DNA of 64,000 nucleotides from Haloplanus natans DSM 17983 (lineage in GTDB: Archaea; Halobacteriota; Halobacteria; Halobacteriales; Haloferacaceae), in the NCBI RefSeq assembly GCF_000427685.1, contig NZ_KE386573.1, forward strand, positions 2,588,938-2,652,937, written 5' to 3'. This document shows, one piece after another, positions 31,933 to 39,171 of the stretch; the stretch's first letter is position 1, and every line of letters begins with the position of its first letter. The notes under the pieces were generated by a model. The model saw only the letters and a program-made list of their open reading frames with translations. It was not told the origin of the DNA and did no database searches. The translations under genes were made by a program, and so were the position numbers.

Positions 31933-33924
31933 GTGTCTCTTCACGATCGGCTTCTACAGCAGGCGAAGGAAGCAGGTATCGACGACGATGATGAGGTTAA
32001 GAAGTTTCTCCGTATTATCGATAACTGTCCGAACGACAAGATCAAACGGCAATTTGCCAAGAAGCTCAGGGCGAAAATCAGACGGCACCGCAGCCATCCT
32101 TTTGACCGGAGTCACAGAACCTCAATTGGTAGATTATCGATTAATGTAGGACGGGGTTGGAAAGGGGGGTTGGTGGACCTGCCAGTAGAGGACTTGACCA
32201 AGCACGTACTGGCAGTCGGTCAATCCGGTTCTGGGAAGACCACGTTATTCTACAATCTGATGTCCGAGCTCGATGATCAGGAGATTCCGTTCTGGGCGTT
32301 CGACCTGAAGCAGGACTACCGGCATCTCGTCAAGTCTGACCAGATCGAGGATGTCCTTGTACTGCCTATAGAGAAGTTCAGGTTCAATCCGTTGAGACCT
32401 CCGCCAGGCGTCAAGCAGGGAGACTGGCTCTCCACGTTCATGGAGGTGTTCTGTGACAGTCAGGAGCTGCTCGGAGGATCTGACCGTTTCCTGGACAAGC
32501 ACCTGCACCAGTTCCACGGCCAGACCAGTAATCCGACTCTGCTAGACTTGAAGAACTACATTGAGAACCAATCGGTACCACCTCAGAGAAAGTCTTTCCA
32601 GTACAGGATTCAGGGAAGCATTGGGCGGCTTATCCGGGATGCACCTCACACGTTCAACGTCGAACGAGGCTACAAGCTGGAAGAACTGCTGGAAAGGAAC
32701 GTTGTCTTCGAGTTTGAGGGTTTGAAGACGTGGACGAAGAATTTCCTGATGGAGATTTTGATCGCGTGGATCTACGAGTACAGGAAGGCGCAGAATCATC
32801 GTGGCAGCGGTGTCCGGCACGTCACATTTCTTGATGAGGCGAAGACGATTATGTCGGTCTACAAGGAGCAGCAGGCAGCTTCTGGTCTACCAGAGATTGA
32901 CCGGATGGTTGCGGAACTACGCGAGTTCCAGGAATCGTTGGTAGCTGCCGACCAGGAGGCGAAGAAGCTGACTGACTCGATCAAGGCGAACACGTATACG
33001 AAGATCTTGCTTGCTACGGGAGATGCGAAGGAGTTCAAATCGATAGCGGAGTCCCTGAAGATGGATGGACTTCAGAAGAGATGGGCGAGACAGTTGGCAG
33101 TAGGCCAGGCTGTGATCCAGCGGGGGGAGCATGATCCGGTCCCAGTTCGTCTACCTGACTTTGATTTGGAGAAGGATGTCACTGATGACGACCTGGTTTC
33201 CCGCCTGAGTGATGAGTGGCGTTCACTGTCTTTCCAGCCATTGGATGCTTCCACTTCAGAAGATGTAGAAGTAGCCGAAGAATCTGAACTGGAATCAGGT
33301 AGCGGTTCTGAGGCGTCCGAAGAACCCGAACTGGAGGTTTCGGAACGTGCGGAGCGTTTACTGAGAGATATTGTGGAGAATCCGTTCAATTCAGTGACTG
33401 AGCGTTACGAGAAATTCTCCAGCCGGTATCAGGGTGATAAGGCGAAGAAGGAGTTACTGGAGAAAGAGTTGGTAGAGGAAGCATCTGCTAAGTTGAAACA
33501 GGGAAGGGTCAAGCTGTTCGAACTCACAGATACGGGGAAGGAGTTTGCGGAAGATCTGGGAATAGAAATCGAAAGAATTGGCCGTGGAGGTGTGGTCCAC
33601 CGCTACTGGCAACACAAAATTTCCGATAGACTCGAAGAGGAAGATCTCAACCCAGTCATCGAGAAAAGTCACGCAGATGTCTATGTGAATTACGATGGCG
33701 ATGGAATCGCTATTGAAGTTGCGATGGGGAGAAACGAGAGGGAGATTGAGCACATCTCAGATAGACTGGAGCAAGGATTCGACCGAGTCGTTACCTTGTG
33801 TAGAAACGAGTACGTGAAGGAGTTTATCGAGCAGAAGAGGGAGAAGATCGATGTATCCGAAGAACAGGTAGATATTCTGCTGCTTCGGGAGTTTTTGGAG
33901 AGCGACAGCCTGTTTCACGAGTAG
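31933..33924 (+). CDS. TraD/HerA-like ATPase with winged helix and nuclease-like C-terminus
   Basis: 663 residues from GTG 31933. Walker A VGQSGSGKTT is at about 94-103 and Walker B HVTFLDEAKTIM at about 294-305, within a HerA/TraD-type ATPase. After an acidic Ser/Glu linker (about 440-470) comes a winged helix (about 475-545). A C-terminal module (about 555-650) follows, reading HADVYVNYDGDGIAIEVAM, the D...E-x-x core of a PD-(D/E)XK fold with Ala in place of Lys. It is a second DNA-pumping motor besides the coupling ATPase at 22822, with a parallel tail arrangement. It could process or select DNA for transfer or replication. Confidence 0.75.
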   Translation: MSLHDRLLQQAKEAGIDDDDEVKKFLRIIDNCPNDKIKRQFAKKLRAKIRRHRSHPFDRSHRTSIGRLSINVGRGWKGGLVDLPVEDLTKHVLAVGQSGSGKTTLFYNLMSELDDQEIPFWAFDLKQDYRHLVKSDQIEDVLVLPIEKFRFNPLRPPPGVKQGDWLSTFMEVFCDSQELLGGSDRFLDKHLHQFHGQTSNPTLLDLKNYIENQSVPPQRKSFQYRIQGSIGRLIRDAPHTFNVERGYKLEELLERNVVFEFEGLKTWTKNFLMEILIAWIYEYRKAQNHRGSGVRHVTFLDEAKTIMSVYKEQQAASGLPEIDRMVAELREFQESLVAADQEAKKLTDSIKANTYTKILLATGDAKEFKSIAESLKMDGLQKRWARQLAVGQAVIQRGEHDPVPVRLPDFDLEKDVTDDDLVSRLSDEWRSLSFQPLDASTSEDVEVAEESELESGSGSEASEEPELEVSERAERLLRDIVENPFNSVTERYEKFSSRYQGDKAKKELLEKELVEEASAKLKQGRVKLFELTDTGKEFAEDLGIEIERIGRGGVVHRYWQHKISDRLEEEDLNPVIEKSHADVYVNYDGDGIAIEVAMGRNEREIEHISDRLEQGFDRVVTLCRNEYVKEFIEQKREKIDVSEEQVDILLLREFLESDSLFHE

Positions 33925-33957
33925 TTCAGGCTTGTTCTCGCGTTCAGCATAATAGGG

Positions 33958-34074
33958 TTAAGCTGGTTGGAACTCTTCGGGAGATTTGGCTTTGCACATC
34001 TGGGTTATAGACCATGACCGCTTCCCATCTTCCTTGACGAGTAGTTTCTCTTCTTCTGTGTTTATGTTGCCCAA
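33958..34074 (-). CDS. 38-residue possible small protein
   Basis: TTG 34074 to TAA 33958. The peptide begins MGNINTEEEKLLVKEDGKRS and continues SWSITQMCKAKSPEE, a natural-looking hydrophilic sequence. It diverges from the ArsR-like gene at 34114 and is convergent with the large ATPase gene. No family. Confidence 0.35.
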   Translation of the reverse strand: MGNINTEEEKLLVKEDGKRSWSITQMCKAKSPEEFQPA

Positions 34075-34113
34075 GATTTATCTTTTTCCCTAAATTTTTG
34101 AGAGGCTGAGTCA

Positions 34114-34647
34114 ATGGGCGACCCCAAGTTATCCAAACGCCTTTTTAGGCAGTTCCTCGTAGCGTTAGAGACGATGAAACCTGAACAGTGGGACAGAAGT
34201 GATTTCGAGGCTGTTTCCGGTCTGTTCCAAGGTTTGGCACACGAGGCGCGGTTAGCTCTTCTTCTGGGGATTTACCACGGCAAATCTCTGAATGAAATCG
34301 CTGAGTTTCTGGAGATCACACGCGGAGGGATGCAAGATCACTTAGAGAAACTGATTGACTGTGAGCTTCTGTACCGGCCTGAGGAAACAGGGAAGACGTA
34401 TGGGTTGACTCCCTTCGGTTTGTTCTTTGTCGAGTTTCTCCTCCAGAATGAGGAAACACTGGTTGAGGCACTTGGTGAGCTACGGTTGGAAGAAAAAAGG
34501 GTCGAGTTGGCTGTTGAGGAAGTCCGTAATGAGGCGGAGGAACAGGACATCTCTTTGTCGGAAAAGGAGTGGCAGAGAAAGGTCCATTCCAGGAAGTGGG
34601 AACAGGCCTGGGATGACGTCAAAGATTCTCTTGGCGTCGGAGAGTAA
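34114..34647 (+). CDS. ArsR-like winged-helix regulator
   Basis: 177 residues. The winged helix covers about residues 35-110 (LAHEARLALLLGIYHGKSLN, EITRGGMQDHLEKLIDCELLY, TGKTYGLTPFGLF), as in haloarchaeal ArsR-type regulators. It is followed by a long C-terminal helical/coiled-coil region (about 115-170). A T-rich TATA-like TAAATTTTTG lies about 25 bases before the ATG. Probably the regulator of a nearby element operon. Confidence 0.75.
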   Translation: MGDPKLSKRLFRQFLVALETMKPEQWDRSDFEAVSGLFQGLAHEARLALLLGIYHGKSLNEIAEFLEITRGGMQDHLEKLIDCELLYRPEETGKTYGLTPFGLFFVEFLLQNEETLVEALGELRLEEKRVELAVEEVRNEAEEQDISLSEKEWQRKVHSRKWEQAWDDVKDSLGVGE

Positions 34648-34651
34648 CCGT

Positions 34652-35578
34652 TTATATCTGAGATAGGCCTTCTCGGTGCTCGATAAACTCTTTTTGCGTC
34701 TTGCTTTGGAACGCCAATTTGCCTTTGTCTTCGTATTCCGAGACGTAGGCCTTCTCTAGATCCTCGATCGTTCCGATCGGGTCTCCGCCGTCGTCCATCC
34801 AGATCATGTCGTCCGGTTCTCGTACAGCTGGACCGTACAGTTCCCGAGGTTCAGTTGCAGGCCACACGTCTTTTTCCTGCAGATACTGCTTGATCTCTCG
34901 GTAGGATCGACGGGCAGTCTCTCGAGGGGTCATACCTGCGTTGTCCTGCCAACCGTCAGGTGTCCAGTATTCCCAGTACGCCATCCGAAGAGGAAGGTTA
35001 CAGTCGTAGCCGACGACGTTGGCTGGAGGCCTTCCATCAATCGTGGGTTGGGTCAGTTTCTCTATAGCGCTGTAGGCTTCAACAGGATTTCCCCCAAGGA
35101 GGTGGACATCCCGGCCGCGGAATTTCGCCGGTCCTAGATCCTCTGCTTGGATGTCGCTCTTCCCGTTCGCATAACCCAGTGTCGTAGTTTCAGGGTCAAG
35201 GACGTCGAAGGCCTCCTCTGATTTTGGAGCGACGATAAATCTGCGGCGAGGGTAGTCGTCGAGAAGATCGTCAATAACTTCCTGATATTCTCTGGCCTGT
35301 TCTCTGTTGTAGGCGTCTCCGATCACTGCAACCTGTGGTTCTCTGTTATAGAACTCTTTGAGGAACCTGTCCAAATCTGGGTCTTCGTAGTTGTTGTCGA
35401 GAAAGCCTTGAGGAAGCCGGACATTGGTATGGTCCTCTGTTAATTGGTAGCTACTATCCTCACGGTTGCCGGGGAGAAAACCGCTTTTGAAGGCCTCCAC
35501 TGCAAATGGGTGACGGCCGGTGCTACTGCAGTACTGCAGCTGCTGCGCTTCTTCTATCTTGTCTCCGTCGACCTGTAT
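34652..35578 (-). CDS. Conserved haloarchaeal/viral protein (DUF6610-like), non-canonical start
   Basis: From GTG 35500 it is 282 residues. In frame upstream are 26 more convincing residues (GDKIEEAQQLQYCSSTGRHP), back to a TAG, with no ATG, GTG or TTG. An ATA at 35578 or GTT at 35581 behind GGTGGA is the likely start region. The conserved core includes YPRRRFIVAPKSEEAFDVLD, RDVHLLGGNP and WMDDGGDPIG, which I associate with a family found in haloarchaea and their viruses (DUF6610), of unknown biochemical role. It is convergent with the ArsR-like gene. Confidence 0.6.
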   Translation of the reverse strand: MQVDGDKIEEAQQLQYCSSTGRHPFAVEAFKSGFLPGNREDSSYQLTEDHTNVRLPQGFLDNNYEDPDLDRFLKEFYNREPQVAVIGDAYNREQAREYQEVIDDLLDDYPRRRFIVAPKSEEAFDVLDPETTTLGYANGKSDIQAEDLGPAKFRGRDVHLLGGNPVEAYSAIEKLTQPTIDGRPPANVVGYDCNLPLRMAYWEYWTPDGWQDNAGMTPRETARRSYREIKQYLQEKDVWPATEPRELYGPAVREPDDMIWMDDGGDPIGTIEDLEKAYVSEYEDKGKLAFQSKTQKEFIEHREGLSQI

Positions 35579-35654
35579 AACCGGCTATCCACCCTGTCAA
35601 TAAATCACAAACCGATTTATAGAATTAAAAGATAACTGCCAGAAGGGAAGGGCT

Positions 35655-35837
35655 TCACGGATGTTCTTCGTGGATCTCTCCTATCTTCTTGACTGCTTGG
35701 AGAAGCTGATCGTCAAGGTCATCTAACGCGATCCTGACGACGGTCTCTACTTCTTCGGATTCCGCTTTCTGTGACGCTCGTTTCAGGTGTTCTACTGCCG
35801 CCGCCATCTCCTCCAAGGACTCTCCATCATTTCCCAT
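35655..35837 (-). CDS. Small acidic helical protein
   Basis: 60 residues, entirely helical, with heptad-like hydrophobics (MAAAVEHLKRASQKAE, ALDDLDDQLLQAVKKI). ATG 35837 lies five bases after the stop of the gene at 35843, so the two form an operon. Unknown function. Confidence 0.55.
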   Translation of the reverse strand: MGNDGESLEEMAAAVEHLKRASQKAESEEVETVVRIALDDLDDQLLQAVKKIGEIHEEHP

Positions 35838-35842
35838 ACTTC

Positions 35843-36160
35843 TCAGTCATCGATCAGCATTTCCAGCCTGGCCAGCTCCATCCGATCAGACATCTCCTCG
35901 GCACGTTCATCGAATTTTCCAACCACTTTCTGCAATTCGTCTCGCCACAATTCCATGTGCTCCTGCTGCTTTTCAGCTACTAAGATGCCTTTAGCCAGGT
36001 TGAAATGCAGCTCTTCTATGTAGTTCTTCAGTTCCTCGGGATCATCTGGGAGATCTTCAACTGGAGTGTAGTACTCCTCAGTTTGCCTCAACGTCTCATC
36101 TACGAGCGGGTCATCGACGCCATCCGGCAACTCGATATCATCTGGAGGGTCGGATGCCAT
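35843..36160 (-). CDS. Acidic helical protein, unknown function
   Basis: 105 residues. The N-terminal 40 residues are acidic and Pro-rich; the rest is a helical bundle (KNYIEELHFNLAKGILVAEK, WRDELQKVVGKFDERAEEM). ATG 36160 lies about 30 bases past a TATA-like TTTATTTA on the minus strand. It heads a two-gene operon beside the integrase operon. Possibly a regulator of excision, by position only. Confidence 0.55.
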   Translation of the reverse strand: MASDPPDDIELPDGVDDPLVDETLRQTEEYYTPVEDLPDDPEELKNYIEELHFNLAKGILVAEKQQEHMELWRDELQKVVGKFDERAEEMSDRMELARLEMLIDD

Positions 36161-36212
36161 ACTGACAGTCTGAGCCTCTCACTGTAAATAAATTCTCCTA
36201 CCACATAAATAT

Positions 36213-36228
36213 GGATTTGCATAAATCC
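36213..36228. repeat. Inverted repeat between the small-protein and integrase operons
   Basis: GGATTT-GCAT-AAATCC, perfect six-base arms with a four-base loop, lies about 20 bases upstream of the TATA-like element of the 36160 gene and downstream of the integrase operon. It could be an operator or an integrase-operon terminator. Confidence 0.4.
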
Positions 36229-36278
36229 GTGTATTATGCTTTCGGCAGCGAACGAGGAGACTGGGCCGCTGCTTACGG

Positions 36279-36413
36279 TTACAAATTCTCTGCAGTAATT
36301 TCAACGCTGCCAGTTTCTCTGAGTTCCTCTATCTCATCTATTGTCAAATAAACAGTTGCGCCGATTTCCTTGCCGTTCCTATCTGTCTGAACGTTGATTC
36401 TGTGTTCTCCGAT
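36279..36413 (-). CDS. Small protein downstream of the integrase, no canonical start
   Basis: The open frame directly after the integrase stop encodes GEHRINVQTDRNGKEIGATV, then a helix (IDEIEELRETG) and a last strand, 44 residues in all. It looks like a small beta-alpha domain of the AbrB/antitoxin kind. No ATG, GTG or TTG lies at its start. An ATC at 36413 follows the GGAGGTGGA located inside the last codons of the integrase. Probably translated with the integrase and possibly an excisionase-like or regulatory partner. Confidence 0.45.
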   Translation of the reverse strand: MGEHRINVQTDRNGKEIGATVYLTIDEIEELRETGSVEITAENL

Positions 36414-36415
36414 TG

Positions 36416-37402
36416 TTAGATTCCACCTCCGCCGTACAGATTGAGGGATTTGATGTGTTCGAGGTACTCGTCGCGGACTTGGTCACGCGGGATCTTGGTG
36501 TACAGATCCATTGTTTCCTGGTCGCCGTCTCCACGCAGGTAACGGGTGAAGTGATCGGGCATCCCGTTGTTCCTCATTTCCGACGTGAAGATCGTTCTGT
36601 AGTAGTGTGGCGTGAATTTGTGGTGCCACCGGTCCTCGTCTTCGTGGTCCATTATTCCGGCTCGGACGGCTCCTCTACGGACTTCGCGGCGGATTCTTTC
36701 ACGTTTCACTCTGCTTCCGTGGATGGCGGTGAACAGGTACTCTGAATCGTTATTGCTGACTGCTTGGAGTCGGCGTACCGCTTGAATTGTTTCATCATCC
36801 ACCGGGTTGACAGTCTCCCGGCCTCCTTTCCGATCGGTGAGCCGGATGAATCCGTCGTCAAGCATCAGGTCCTGTTCCTTGATTGTGAGGACTTCGCGGA
36901 TCCGAGCTCCTGTCTTCGCCATAAGGACGGCTGCGGTCTTGTCCCGTGGGTCCGGGATGTTCTTGATTATCTGTTTCCCGTTCTCCCAGGTAGCTGTCTC
37001 TGGACGAGGCCGTTTCTTCTTCGGTAATTCCTCTAAGACTACTGCTGCAGGATTTCCGGTGATATCCTCGAATCGTGGCCGCTTCATCGCCCAGGTGTAG
37101 AACGCTGACAGAGACTCTACGTACCGCCGCTTTGTATTCTGAGCGACCCCTCGATCATTCAAGTCCAAGACGTACTCCTCGACGTCACCGACCGTTACTT
37201 CAGACGGGTGTACCTCTGGTAGGAACTTGTGGAAGAAGCGTACTGCAGTCCTGCTGTAGGAGTTCAAGGTGCGGCGAGACGTTGATTTGTTCGTCGAGTC
37301 TTTGCTGCGTAGCCAGTCGTTGATGCAGTCGTGTTTGTTCTCGAATACCCGGTTTTCCCATTCGTCGTCGTCCAGCAAGATCTCGTATTTTTTCTTCGCC
37401 AT
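36416..37402 (-). CDS. Tyrosine recombinase/integrase of the element
   Basis: 328 residues. A SAM-like N-terminal domain (residues about 25-120) precedes the catalytic domain. The catalytic set is visible: Arg in TGARIREVLT, Lys in LTDRKGG, H-x-x-R in TPHYYRTIF, and Tyr in DLYTKI near the C-terminus. The usual second His/Trp position (YLRGDGDQ) is not obvious. It is of the XerC/D-like archaeal type. ATG 37402 lies directly after the stop of the upstream gene. It should integrate and excise the element at a site near 38 kb. Confidence 0.88.
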   Translation of the reverse strand: MAKKKYEILLDDDEWENRVFENKHDCINDWLRSKDSTNKSTSRRTLNSYSRTAVRFFHKFLPEVHPSEVTVGDVEEYVLDLNDRGVAQNTKRRYVESLSAFYTWAMKRPRFEDITGNPAAVVLEELPKKKRPRPETATWENGKQIIKNIPDPRDKTAAVLMAKTGARIREVLTIKEQDLMLDDGFIRLTDRKGGRETVNPVDDETIQAVRRLQAVSNNDSEYLFTAIHGSRVKRERIRREVRRGAVRAGIMDHEDEDRWHHKFTPHYYRTIFTSEMRNNGMPDHFTRYLRGDGDQETMDLYTKIPRDQVRDEYLEHIKSLNLYGGGGI

Positions 37403-37915
37403 TCAGTCGTCACCCCGGCTGTCCGAGTCTGAGAGTTTCCAGCCCCAGCCGCGTTCGTACTCTACCTCGTTACGGGCGGCAAGGAAGTACAGCTGGTTCT
37501 CCACAGGTTGCCGCAAGGCCTCATCCATTACTCCGGACTCTACGATACTGCGTAGAATCTCATCCAGTTCTTGGTAGTTGCCGGATAAATGATCTCGGAG
37601 GGTATCTGGGTCGAAGCTGATTGCTGTCGAGCTCTCCGATTCTTTTTCTTCTATTCGGTGCTCCAGTTCTTTGACCTCTTCTTGTAGTTCTTGGATCCGG
37701 GCTTGGTCGCCTTCGGCACGGAGTAACCCGTGTTCTCTGTAGGCCCGTGCTTCCTGGATCAGTTTGTAGAGGTAGCGGGATCGGCTGAGGCCTGCATTGT
37801 CTGCTTCTTCGTCCCACTCTTCTAGATCTTCTTCCTTGCAGACGACTTGCGCGACATCGGTATCTTCTGCGAAGCCGCCGGTCTCTTTCCACTGCTTCTT
37901 GTTTTCTTCTGACAT
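37403..37915 (-). CDS. Coiled-coil protein co-transcribed with the integrase
   Basis: 170 residues from ATG 37915, preceded by CGGAGGT. An N-terminal ribbon-helix-helix-like or helical part (EADNAGLSRSRYLYKLIQEA) is followed by a coiled coil (about 75-105, RIQELQEEVKELEHRI) and a C-terminal domain with several Trp. Similar proteins commonly precede integrase genes in haloarchaeal elements. It may be a DNA-binding helper of recombination. An open extension to 37996 lies within the promoter and is not used. Confidence 0.6.
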   Translation of the reverse strand: MSEENKKQWKETGGFAEDTDVAQVVCKEEDLEEWDEEADNAGLSRSRYLYKLIQEARAYREHGLLRAEGDQARIQELQEEVKELEHRIEEKESESSTAISFDPDTLRDHLSGNYQELDEILRSIVESGVMDEALRQPVENQLYFLAARNEVEYERGWGWKLSDSDSRGDD

Positions 37916-37976
37916 ATTGTTTGTCGACCTCCGATATGCAAGGAGAAGAGCGAGATTGCTCCCTCGACCTCGGACA

Positions 37977-38008
37977 TGACACAAGTTAAGTGTCAATTCT
38001 TTTATGTC
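37977..38008 (-). promoter_or_regulatory. Integrase operon promoter with overlapping operator
   Basis: The minus strand has a TATA-like CATAAAAGA at 37999-38007. Directly downstream, between it and the expected transcript start near 37975, is the perfect inverted repeat TGACAC-N7-GTGTCA (37977-37995). An operator in this position would allow repression of the integrase operon by a dimeric regulator. Confidence 0.5.
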
Positions 38009-38171
38009 CTATGTTGGACGGGTTATTTATGAGTGCCGAGGCCGCCATTTTTGACGGTAGAGGTCGTCTCCGAGTGAATTTGGGTATGGCCACGATAGAC
38101 ATAGGCCCCGGTCAGGTTCCCCTCGAGCGAGCGGACACGGATTTATGAACGGTGCCGAACAAACACACAGT
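37996..38171. other. Element right boundary region, no gene seen
   Basis: Base composition shifts from the element's lower G+C to the chromosome's high G+C around 38.03-38.10 kb. I see no tRNA gene or obvious direct repeat here, and without the left end the attachment core cannot be identified. The right part holds the TATA-like ATTTATGA of the antitoxin gene. Confidence 0.4.
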
Positions 38172-38423
38172 ATGGCCGCCGAAATTTCCGACCGTGTTCG
38201 AGAAATCGCGGAGGCTCGCGGCCTTCCGGAGTCCGAAGTGTTCGAGCGGGCACTCGAACGCGGGCTCGAAGACCTGTGGGAGGACCTCGTGCTCGCACAG
38301 TACCTCGATGGGGAACTCGACCGCGAGGAAGCCATCGAGCACGTCGGGCGGACGAAAGTCGAGCGAGCGGAGCGAGAGCGTGAGGTCGTCGAGGAAGACG
38401 TGGACTGGGGTCTGAACGCGTGA
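38172..38423 (+). CDS. Antitoxin of a PIN-type pair (UPF0175-like)
   Basis: 83 residues from ATG 38172 (ATG 38145 also open), about 30 bases past a TATA-like element. Helical DNA-binding N-terminus (DRVREIAEARGLPESEVFER), a following helix with DLVLAQYLDGELDREEAIEH, and an acidic C-terminal tail (VVEEDVDWGL) that typically contacts the toxin. It overlaps the toxin gene start by four bases. Confidence 0.7.
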   Translation: MAAEISDRVREIAEARGLPESEVFERALERGLEDLWEDLVLAQYLDGELDREEAIEHVGRTKVERAEREREVVEEDVDWGLNA

Positions 38424-38758
38424 CGCTTGCGGCTGTCTCGGACGCGGGACCGCTCATTCACCTCGCCGAAATCGATTCACTTGAACTGTTCTCGACGTTT
38501 GACACACTACTTGTTCCAGAGACGGTTTACGAGGAAGTCGAGACCGGCGGTGTTCCGGACGGGTTGCCCGACCTCTCGTACGAACTCGTCGAAGCCGACG
38601 AAAGCCGAGTCGGAACTGAAGAACTGGACGCCGGAGAACGCGCCGCGATTGCGGTCGCTGAAGAGCGGAAGGTCGTTCTCCTGACCGACGACCTCGCCGC
38701 CCGAGAGGCAGCGGAGACGTGGCGAGCATCGTACTACCCCGCTCAACGGCGGGGGTAG
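38420..38758 (+). pseudogene. Truncated PIN-domain toxin (DUF3368-like)
   Basis: The protein begins with VSDAGPLIHL (first catalytic Asp), followed by TVYEEV and LDAGERAAIAVAEE, then LLTDDLAAREAAE (third acidic site), all PIN features. It then departs into WRASYYPAQRRG and stops at 112 residues, where relatives normally continue to about 150-160. The break coincides with a strong hairpin, so the C-terminus was probably lost by insertion or deletion. The core acidic residues remain, so some activity cannot be excluded. Confidence 0.6.
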
Positions 38759-38760
38759 TA
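38732..38760. repeat. Hairpin at the break in the PIN gene
   Basis: TACTACCCCGC and GCGGGGGTAGTA face each other over a short loop (one bulged G). Such hairpins mark ends of IS200/IS605-type elements and related fragments in haloarchaea. The following 120 bases contain further G/C-rich inverted segments but no transposase frame. Confidence 0.45.
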
Positions 38761-38909
38761 AGCGTGCCGAATCGCACGGATACGACCTATGCGGGCGCTG
38801 TATCCCCTCCCAACTCCGTTCGCTTCGCTCACTCCGTGGAGGCGGGGGCTTAGCGCCTGCATTCCAGCTAAACGTCGCGGAGGCGCTGCATCTGACCCGC
38901 GGGTGGCGG

Positions 38910-39170
38910 GGACGGATCACCGAACCGGTACTGACCACGCTTATCACGGCGATGAACCCGCACATCGAGTTCTTCGACAGCCACAACTGGGGCTACTCGG
39001 TCGTCGAGTTCACCCGCGAAGACTGCACGTACGTCGGCTACGCCGTCGACAAGACGGTGAACAAGCCCGACGCGTCGAAAACGGTCGTCGCCGCGTACCG
39101 CGTTCCCGACGGCGACGTGCGCCTCGACGACGTGACGGGGAGTACCGGTGACGCCGCGACAGCGGGAACG
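38910..39170 (+). pseudogene. phoD: Remnant of an alkaline phosphatase D-like gene (3' end)
   Basis: The frame reads RITEPVLTTLITAMNPHIEF, then DSHNWGYSVVEFTREDCTYV and YAVDKTVNKPDA, the C-terminal part of haloarchaeal PhoD-like phosphatases. The N-terminal 450 or so residues, including the metal site, are absent, and the frame runs on without its own stop into the antisense of the next gene. It is a fragment without function. Confidence 0.6.
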
Positions 39171-39171
39171 A

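Noticed and set aside
37996-38171. tRNA gene as integration target
   Set aside because: I looked on both strands for a T-arm motif (GGTTCRANYCC) and acceptor pairing at the element edge and found none.
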